A DNA stretch of 8,304 bases from Clostridia bacterium. GTDB lineage: Bacteria > Bacillota > Clostridia > HGM11514. The DNA is taken from positions 1 to 8,304 of the forward strand of contig CAAENE010000206.1 in assembly GCA_900757255.1 (NCBI GenBank), given 5' to 3'. Made by a program: the position numbers and the translations under genes. This document shows, in pieces, positions 1 through 6,100 of this stretch (positions are counted from its first letter, which is position 1; the number at the start of each line of letters is the position of its first letter). A model generated the notes under the pieces. It was not told the origin of the DNA and searched no databases. It saw only the letters and a list, made by a program, of their open reading frames with translations.

Positions 1-1
1 A

Positions 2-607
2 GAGACCATCCTGGCAGGACAGCAAAGAAAGGGTGCAGTGATACCGCCGCGTGAAAAGGAAATCGTATCCTACCATGAAATTGGACATGCACTTGTCGCG
101 GCAAAATGCGGCAGCGCAGACCCGGTACACAAAATTACGATAGTGCCGCGCACTTCCGGCGCATTGGGATATACAATGCAGGTGTCAGAAGAAGAATCCC
201 TTTTGATGTCCAGGGAGGAAGCACTGAACCGCATTACGACTCTGACAGGAGGACGAGCTGCAGAAGAACTGGTGTTCAATTCCTTTACATCGGGCGCGTC
301 CAACGACATTGAACAGGCGACCAAACTGGCCCGAGCCATGGTTACAAGACTTGGTATGAGCGCGCACTTTGATATGATGGCGCTGGAAACAGTGACGAAT
401 CAATACCTTGGCGGAGACGCCAATTTGATGTGCTCGGGCGAAACAGCAGCAAAAGTGGATGATGAGGTATTAGAAATCATCCGATCCTGCCATGCCAGGG
501 CGGCTGAGATATTGAAAGAGAACAGAGAGCTGTTAGACAGGCTCGCCCGATATCTATTGGAAAAAGAGACAATTACCGGTGAAGAGTTTAAAAGTATGCT
601 GGAATAA
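2..607 (+). CDS. ftsH: FtsH-family ATP-dependent zinc metalloprotease, C-terminal part (5' end outside window)
   Basis: This is the 3' end of a gene for a membrane-bound AAA+ protease that extracts and degrades membrane and misfolded proteins. The frame is open to the left edge, so the GTG at 38 is internal and not a start. Only the peptidase M41 domain is visible. The zinc-binding HEIGH motif is at 74-88 (two His ligands and the catalytic Glu), and the third, acidic ligand is the Asp at 305-307 in the SGASNDIEQAT motif. Family landmarks GYTMQ, GGRAAEE and MVTRLGMS are present, and the tail ends in the usual helical LLEKETITGEEF segment. After GMS the usual Leu-Gly is Phe-Asp, followed by MALETVTNQYLGGD. 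From memory, this matches a clostridial FtsH subgroup, probably a paralog rather than the main housekeeping copy. There is no long acidic C-terminal tail. The membrane segments and AAA+ module are inferred to lie upstream. It is followed 21 bp later by cls on the same strand, so co-transcription is likely. Family assignment is confident; paralog status is not. Confidence 0.95.
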   Translation, partial: ETILAGQQRKGAVIPPREKEIVSYHEIGHALVAAKCGSADPVHKITIVPRTSGALGYTMQVSEEESLLMSREEALNRITTLTGGRAAEELVFNSFTSGASNDIEQATKLARAMVTRLGMSAHFDMMALETVTNQYLGGDANLMCSGETAAKVDDEVLEIIRSCHARAAEILKENRELLDRLARYLLEKETITGEEFKSMLE

Positions 608-628
608 TTTGAGTTAAAGGGGTAGGTT

Positions 629-2113
629 ATGGACGTTTGGGGTGCATTGCTGATTATATTGTATGCTGCCAATCTGGTATCCGTTTTCTCGCTTTTATTT
701 ATTGACAAAAAGGATACTGGTACGACCTTCAGCTGGATTTTGGTTTTTGTATTTTTGCCATGGCTGGGTTTTCTATTTTATTTATTTTTTGGAAGCACCA
801 AAAAATTAAAGCTCTTTTCCAAAAAATACAGCCTGGAAAGATTGAACGAACAATATCAAAAGATTTTAGAAAAAAATATTGACAGTATCAAACATGATGA
901 TATTCGATACAATGATTTCCATATGGAAAAATACAAGGACATCATTGAATTAAATGCAAAAAACGCAGAAAGTGTATATTCACAGGATAACAGCGTACAA
1001 CTTTTAATTAATGCCAAAGCAAAGTACGAAATGATGTTCCGCGAAATAGAAGAAGCAAAAGAAAGTATCAATGTCCTGTACTTTATCATCAAAGGAAAGG
1101 ACGAAAGCGGCAAGAAATTCATATCTCTTCTGGCAAAAAAAGCGCGGGAAGGGGTAGAGGTACGTCTCATTTACGATACCATGGGCTTTATGAAAACGTC
1201 CCGAAAGGATTTTAAGGAGTTGGAGGAAGCCGGCGGTATGGTATATGGCTTTTTGCCATCTGTTTTGAGGACGCTGCTTCAGGCGAATTACCGGATGCAC
1301 CGGAAAATGGTGATTATTGACGGGCTGATTGCTTATACCGGAGGTATCAATATAGGGGACGATTATCTGGGGATGGATCCGGTAAAAACACCCTGGCGTG
1401 ACACTTCAATTCGATTGACAGGCTCCTGTGTGCAGGAAATCCAGCTGACCTTTTTGTCGGACTGGACCTATCTTGATAAGCAGATAGCAAAGAAAAAAGC
1501 TTATCCTTCTAAGGTAGAGGACGACAAACACCTTAAAATGTACTTTAAACACCCAAAAGAAATCGGTACAACGGGTGTGCAGGTATTGCTAAGCGGGCCG
1601 GACAAGGTGTATACGACCATCAAAGATTCTTACTTAAAAATGATAAATGATGCAAAGAGGTATGTCTATATCCAGACGCCATATTTGGTGCCTGACGAGG
1701 CAACTTTTAATGCGCTGCGGATAGCCGCTCAGTCAGGAGTGGATGTGCGGATCATGATTCCCGGAATTCCAGATAAGAAGTTCGTTTACTATGTATCCCT
1801 TTCGTTTGTGGAAGAACTGCTGCGCAATGGAATCAAAATCTATACGTACAACGGCTTTATCCATGCAAAAACCTGTGTATTTGACGATGCTGCCGCATCA
1901 ATCGGAACAGCAAATTTTGATATGAGATCGTTTATGATCAATTATGAAATGAACACCATGATTTATGACAGTAAGTTTTCGTTGGAATGCAAAGAGACCT
2001 TTTTAAATGATATTCACGACTCTACAGAACTGTCTTATGACCAATATCAAAAACGAAGCTGGCTGCAAAAGCTGCGGGAATCCTTTTGGCGGCTTGTATC
2101 ACCGCTTGCATAA
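629..2113 (+). CDS. cls: Cardiolipin synthase (phospholipase D superfamily), complete, 494 aa
   Basis: This enzyme makes cardiolipin at the cytoplasmic membrane, in the bacterial Cls type by condensing two phosphatidylglycerol molecules with release of glycerol. Two hydrophobic segments (about residues 4-23 and 34-54) form the N-terminal membrane anchor, with an FxWxxxxxxxPxxGxxxYxxFG pattern usual for the family. Two HKD motifs (HxKx4D) make the composite active site: His224, Lys226, Asp231, followed by GGINIGDDYLG; and His412, Lys414, Asp419, followed by GTANFDMRSF. A length of 494 aa is normal for Gram-positive Cls (roughly 480-510). The start at 629 is set by AAAGGGG at 616-622 with a 6-nt spacer and by the membrane segment beginning at once. 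Codon use is more AT-rich than in the ftsH fragment, especially in the first third. The gene lies 21 bp after ftsH and ends 19 bp before a strong hairpin, so the two probably form the end of one operon. Other PLD-family phosphatidyltransferases are possible but less likely given the membrane anchor and the spacing of the two motifs. Confidence 0.95.
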   Translation: MDVWGALLIILYAANLVSVFSLLFIDKKDTGTTFSWILVFVFLPWLGFLFYLFFGSTKKLKLFSKKYSLERLNEQYQKILEKNIDSIKHDDIRYNDFHMEKYKDIIELNAKNAESVYSQDNSVQLLINAKAKYEMMFREIEEAKESINVLYFIIKGKDESGKKFISLLAKKAREGVEVRLIYDTMGFMKTSRKDFKELEEAGGMVYGFLPSVLRTLLQANYRMHRKMVIIDGLIAYTGGINIGDDYLGMDPVKTPWRDTSIRLTGSCVQEIQLTFLSDWTYLDKQIAKKKAYPSKVEDDKHLKMYFKHPKEIGTTGVQVLLSGPDKVYTTIKDSYLKMINDAKRYVYIQTPYLVPDEATFNALRIAAQSGVDVRIMIPGIPDKKFVYYVSLSFVEELLRNGIKIYTYNGFIHAKTCVFDDAAASIGTANFDMRSFMINYEMNTMIYDSKFSLECKETFLNDIHDSTELSYDQYQKRSWLQKLRESFWRLVSPLA

Positions 2114-2132
2114 AATTTAGATAACATTTGAA

Positions 2133-2165
2133 AAGCCTGTACGTTTCGTACAGGCTTATTTGTTG
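2133..2165 (+). terminator. Intrinsic terminator after cls, probably bidirectional
   Basis: A perfect 11-bp stem (AAGCCTGTACG, 2133-2143, with its complement at 2147-2157) closes a TTT loop. On the plus strand it is followed by ATTTGTTG, a modest T-rich tail 19 bp after the cls stop. Read on the minus strand, the same hairpin is followed by TTTTC, so it could also stop transcription arriving from the araC-type gene. Stem quality is high; the T-tract is weaker than ideal on both strands. Confidence 0.8.
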
Positions 2166-2178
2166 TGGAAACAACAAG
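2160..2178 (+). repeat. Repeat motif A, copy 1 (19 bp, self-complementary)
   Basis: This motif begins inside the T-rich tail of the cls terminator. It matches a second copy at 2196-2214 at 17 of 19 positions. This copy also folds on itself: a 7-bp stem (2160-2166 with 2171-2177) closed by a GGAA tetraloop. Its function is not known; it seems to be part of a composite intergenic repeat element. Confidence 0.6.
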
Positions 2179-2182
2179 AGTG

Positions 2183-2200
2183 GTGGGTCGGGTTCTTATT
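2183..2200 (+). repeat. Repeat motif B, copy 1 (18-bp exact direct repeat)
   Basis: GTGGGTCGGGTTCTTATT occurs here and again, identical, at 2252-2269, with starts 69 bp apart. An exact 18-bp match inside about 100 bp of intergenic DNA is not expected by chance. It looks like a dispersed or tandemly rearranged intergenic element rather than a CRISPR repeat, because there are only two copies and no regular array. Confidence 0.75.
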
Positions 2201-2214
2201 GTGAAAACAACAAG
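2196..2214 (+). repeat. Repeat motif A, copy 2 (19 bp)
   Basis: This is the second copy of the motif at 2160-2178, with two substitutions that weaken the self-complementary stem. It overlaps the last 5 bp of repeat motif B copy 1, so motifs A and B adjoin in one unit. Confidence 0.55.
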
Positions 2215-2224
2215 GTTCCGGGGT

Positions 2225-2257
2225 ACCCACTCGCAATCTATGATTGCGTAAGTGGGT
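2225..2257. repeat. Hairpin: 14-bp stem with a 2-nt bulge
   Basis: The arms ACCCACT+CGCAATC (2225-2238) and GATTGCG+AGTGGGT (2242-2248 and 2251-2257) pair perfectly around a TAT loop, with an unpaired TA at 2249-2250. The right arm overlaps the start of repeat motif B copy 2. The hairpin lies just past the araC-type stop on the minus strand, but no T-run follows directly on either strand. It may protect a transcript 3' end or be the core of a mobile intergenic repeat; it is not a canonical intrinsic terminator. Confidence 0.65.
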
Positions 2258-2269
2258 CGGGTTCTTATT
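2252..2269 (+). repeat. Repeat motif B, copy 2, containing the araC-type stop codon
   Basis: This is identical to 2183-2200. The minus-strand TAA stop of the neighbouring regulator (2265-2267) lies inside it, so the present end of that gene is supplied by the repeat. Confidence 0.75.
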
Positions 2270-3044
2270 TCCCATGAATCTCCATTTTTCTTCTGCTAAA
2301 TGTGGAGTAAATTTTTTTATATTTACCGGGCGTCATCCCGGTGATTTTTTTAAAGAGCTGGTTAAATTGGGCGTCGGTGGAAAAACCGCAGATTTGGGAA
2401 ATATAAGAAACTGTATAGCTTCCGTCTGATAAAAGCCTTTTAGCCTGTTCCACCCTTTTATGAATAATATAATTGGTGGGAGAAAAACCAGTGATTTTTT
2501 TAAAGGTGTGCCGAAAATGATGGTAGCTGTAATTCGTCATTTCAGCCATCTGTTCAAGATCGATGTCCTTATCAAAATTTTCTTCAATGAATTGAATCAC
2601 TTTTACAAATTTATCATAGTTTTCATTATTGGTGCTTTGCATTCTTTGGACGAGGATGACAATTCGTTCGGATAAAATATCCATCATTTCATTGTAATTT
2701 TGGCGTTTTTCAGTAAACTCATTCCGAATTGCCAAAATAGTACTCAATATTTTTTTGTCTTTAGTATCGGAATAAAGCCCATTTTCAACATTAAAAAGAT
2801 TTTCATTAATGAAAAAGCCGGTACACCAGTTGGAGGTGAGGGTATGATGGCGTTCGGAACGCATTGAAAAGGGTTTTACGATCGAAAAGGTGTTTGGGCC
2901 ATATTCAAACTCCCTTCCATCGATTTCAACAATGCCGGTCCCCTTAAAAAAATAAACGACTTCATAGTAGTCATGCTCGTGAGGAGGAAAATAGCAAAGC
3001 TTGCGGTGGATATTCTTATATATAAAATCAAAAGTGCATTTCAT
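2265..3044 (-). CDS. AraC-family transcriptional regulator, cupin plus double helix-turn-helix, 259 aa
   Basis: This is a DNA-binding regulator of the AraC/XylS type. The N-terminal third is a cupin-like ligand-binding fold with a PHEHDYYEVVYFFKG segment (about residues 21-35) and a GREFEYGPNTFSIVKP strand pair. This is the class that usually senses a sugar or oligosaccharide. The C-terminal part (about residues 146-248) has two helix-turn-helix units: DLEQMAEMTNYSYHHFRHTFKKITGFSP, then VSYISQICGFSTDAQFNQLFKKITGMTPGKYKK, with the family signature GF..DAQFNQLFKK.TG.TP. The total length is usual. I prefer the ATG at 3044 with AAAGG 15 nt upstream. An alternative TTG at 3080 would add 12 residues (271 aa) but has no ribosome binding site and would sit close to the proposed promoter. 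It is divergent from the large GH16 gene with 118 bp between starts, so that gene and itself are the likely targets (inference from arrangement). The stop codon lies inside an intergenic repeat. Confidence 0.92.
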   Translation of the reverse strand: MKCTFDFIYKNIHRKLCYFPPHEHDYYEVVYFFKGTGIVEIDGREFEYGPNTFSIVKPFSMRSERHHTLTSNWCTGFFINENLFNVENGLYSDTKDKKILSTILAIRNEFTEKRQNYNEMMDILSERIVILVQRMQSTNNENYDKFVKVIQFIEENFDKDIDLEQMAEMTNYSYHHFRHTFKKITGFSPTNYIIHKRVEQAKRLLSDGSYTVSYISQICGFSTDAQFNQLFKKITGMTPGKYKKIYSTFSRRKMEIHGK

Positions 3045-3064
3045 GGTATTTTTACCATACCTTT
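3043..3064 (-). promoter_or_regulatory. araC-type translation start region: distant RBS and small hairpin over the start codon
   Basis: On the minus strand AAAGG (3064-3060) precedes the ATG by 15 nt, longer than the usual 6-9. The intervening bases contain an inverted repeat, ATGGTA/TACCAT (3043-3048 and 3053-3058, 4-nt loop), whose stem includes the first two bases of the ATG. If it folds, it would partly mask the start codon. The stem is only 6 bp and AT-rich, so any effect would be mild. Confidence 0.35.
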
Positions 3065-3105
3065 CATCCGAAATAGCCAAATAGTATAATTTTTTAAGCC
3101 AATTA

Positions 3106-3138
3106 ATTATAGCATGAAATTTGATAAAATGCTATACT
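3106..3138. promoter_or_regulatory. Divergent promoter/operator dyad between the araC-type gene and the GH16 gene
   Basis: A perfect 8-bp inverted repeat, TATAGCAT (3108-3115) and ATGCTATA (3129-3136), has a 13-nt spacer, so the arms are centred 21 bp apart, two helical turns. The arms overlap -10-like hexamers facing outward: TATAAT on the minus strand (3111-3106) toward the regulator and TATACT on the plus strand (3133-3138) toward the GH16 gene. With a 17-bp spacer the -35 positions fall in the opposite arms and read TAGCAT both ways, a poor match to TTGACA. Weak -35 boxes fit promoters that need an activator. That the AraC-type protein binds here is inference. Confidence 0.55.
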
Positions 3139-3162
3139 TTTTTTAAAAAGGAGGAATCGAAT

Positions 3163-6100
3163 ATGTCAAAAACTACTAATTACAAAAATTTGGCATTGTG
3201 TATGGCAATAATATTATTGGTCAACATATTTGCCGGATTTGGTACCATGCCGTTTCTGAATGCGAATGCAGAGACGACAGAGTATCTGGTTGATATAACC
3301 GATACGAATTATTCCCAAACAGGTTCATGGTCAGAAAGCGGACTTGCAGGGCATGACGGACCGGGGAATCCGAAATCAAAGTGGTCGACAACAGCAGATT
3401 CTACGGCAAGCTTCAGTTTCCCGTCTGAACTGGCGGCGGGTACTTACAACGTTTACTATTACCAGACGAGTGAAAACACAGAACAAAAGCTGGAAGTAAA
3501 TGGGGAGGATGCCGGATATACCAAAACCTGGCCGGTAGGCTGGTATAAAGTTGGCAGCTATGAATTTACCGGAAACGGCGGAGAAGGGGTAGTAATTACA
3601 CGCCTTAGTTCGGGTTATGCGCGTGCAACAGCCATAAAATATGTTTTGGCAAGCACGGAGGAGCCTTCACCGGAACCTTCAACAGAGCCAAAGCTCGAAC
3701 AGATTATCCCCTTTTTCGGAAGTGAAGATTATTTAGAAGCGTATATGCCTATTGATCCGGATGCGAATTATGCTCAGGCAAAAGAAAAGGTTTATACCAC
3801 AACAACCAGAGCCGCAGGGATTGAAAAGCACGCGGACAAATACTATGTTATGAACGCCGCCAGCCAGACAAGCTGGCTGACAGCTGAATTTCCTGTTAAT
3901 ACAGCCGGGCAATATGATTTATACTATCTGATACCGTTTACAAATAACGATAACGATACAAATTCCAAGATCACAGTAAACGGAGAAGAAACAACCTTCA
4001 ACATGCAGCAGACGCCGGGCTGGTATAAAATTGGTACATATACCCTTACTGACAAACTATCCCTGAAACTGGAAGGATTGACTGTTGGTAAGAATTTACG
4101 TATGGACGCTGTCAAGCTGGTTGAATTTGACCCGGACGCAACACCGGAACCTTCCCTGGAACCATCTCCGGAAGTAACACCGTCGGCAGAAAGCGGTCAG
4201 AAGACCTTTATGGACGTTGATTTCGACGATCTCGCTGTTGACGCAAAACCGGAAGGCTGGAACAATTCAGCTGCCAATAATGGCGCAATTACCTTAAGCT
4301 GGGGTGCAAAAGAATTAAAATCCGCAGAAGATAAGAGCCTATGGATGAAACAGGACGGCGGAACGCAGCAGATGGTGGTTGCACCGGCATTCAGCGAGGC
4401 CGGTACCGGTGAAAACCTCGTTTTCAGCTTTGATCTCATGCATAAAAGCTTGGGCAGTACACCACTGAGTTCCAAAACATCAGTGATTATCCGCAACAAA
4501 GCCAATGCCGCAATGATCAATTTTGACCTCAGGCTGAATAAAAACAAAGACGGATTGGAACTTTTGTATTTCAGCGGAAGCTCGTCTGCAAAACAGCTAG
4601 AGTCAAACAGAAAATTCGAATTTGATAAATGGTATACCTTCCAGGTACTGGCAAACACAGTTACCCAAAAATACGACCTTTATATCTATGAAAATGGAGA
4701 AGTAATTGATGGATTTAAAGGCGCAGCATTAGGAAAAACCGCAATTGCTGCAAACGACTGCAATTTTAATGCATTTAATCTGTATATCAACGCAGTTGAT
4801 ACAGGTGTGGCTGAACTATATCTTGATAATGTAAAAGTAGAAAACAATCCTTCTTTCATTAAACCGGAACTGCCGGAAATATTGCCGAGCCCATCCCCCT
4901 CACCGGAGGAAGGCGTATATTATATCGACAGCAGCGACAAAGAACCTCGGTTTCAATTTGTCAGTCTGGACGGTGAATTGGGTGACACAGGAGTCAGCTC
5001 GACCGGTAATGTTTCTTACGACGGCGACCACCGCTATACCGATGCGGCAAATTTTTACGGAATCTGGCATTTTGATGAAATACCGTCAGGGATTTATGAA
5101 ATTTATTATCATTTCCCGCTGAAACATGAAACCAACGTTGATGCTGCGGATATCACAGTTGATGATAAAAACGGTACTGTCGTAACCGAAACATATAATA
5201 TGAAATCTGTTGAAACAGGAACCTGGCAAAAAATCGGCGGACAATATACATTAATGTCAGCAAATCCCGGTTATCTAAAGGTACAGAAAAAATATCCGGA
5301 AGCATCCGGCATGATTCGTATGGATGCAGTCAAGCTGGTCATGGTATCGGCAATTCCAGTTCCTCCGCGTGCTGATAATATTGACATCAGCGGCATTTTA
5401 AAGCCTGGTCAGATTTTGACTGGAAGCTATGAATATGTAAATGATACTGGATATAAGGAAGCCGGTTCGATCAAAAAATGGTACAGTTCAGACAAAAATG
5501 ATGAATCAGCGGTCTGGACAGAAATCGGCACAGGCGACACCTATACCTTACAAACGAAAGACGCAGGAAAATATATAAAATATGAAGTAACACCAAAAGC
5601 AGATACAACCGATGCTGCTCTCGCAACGGGTGAAACCGTATCCTGTGTTTTAGGGCCAATTCCGGATGGAGACAAAAAACCAGTTGCTTCGAATATTAAC
5701 ATAGAAGGCAGCCTGATCCACTATCTGACCCTGACAGCGACCTATGAATATTCGGATGTAAACCGCGATCCGGAAGGAGAAACTTCCTACCAATGGTACC
5801 GCGGCGACAGCAAGGACAATGTTACAACACCGATAATCGGCGCCTCCGGTACTGCGAAACAGGGTGATAAGATTACTTACACCCTGACCGAAGAAGATAT
5901 CGGAAAGTATATTCGAATTGGTATTACACCGAAAAACAGCGTATCAAATGGTGATGAAGCATTCAGTGCGGTTAAAGGAGCTATAAAAGAAATGCCGTCG
6001 GATATCCAGCCAAATGCGATTTCACCGGTCATTATCGGTGCAGGAGCAACTGACAGGGAATTAACTGCTGGATACCGCTATGCACACCCATACAGCCTGG

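Noticed and set aside
38..607. GTG at 38 as the start of a stand-alone short M41 peptidase
   Set aside because: The frame is open to the window edge, and residues just before 38 continue the expected linker between ATPase and peptidase domains. No RBS precedes the GTG.
2160..2270. Degenerate CRISPR array
   Set aside because: There are only two copies of each motif, spacing is irregular, the motifs overlap, and no cas gene is nearby.
2244..2675. Two plus-strand open frames of 61 and 71 codons (2244-2429 and 2460-2675)
   Set aside because: They lie antisense to the AraC-type gene, whose protein has clear family motifs. They have no convincing ribosome binding site or recognisable product.
3045..3080. 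TTG at 3080 as start of the AraC-type gene (271 aa)
   Set aside because: There is no ribosome binding site before it and the extra 12 residues add no family feature. The ATG at 3044 is preferred, although its own RBS spacing is long.
3121..3149. TTGATA at 3121-3126 as a -35 box for the GH16 gene
   Set aside because: The matching -10 position would fall on the ribosome binding site, and TATACT at 3133 is only 6 bp away.
3193..3204. Possible lipoprotein signal (Leu-Ala-Leu-Cys at residues 10-13 of the GH16 protein)
   Set aside because: The residue before Cys is Leu, not Gly, Ala or Ser, and the Cys lies at the beginning of the hydrophobic core. A type I site after ANA at residue 36 fits better, as does SLH anchoring.
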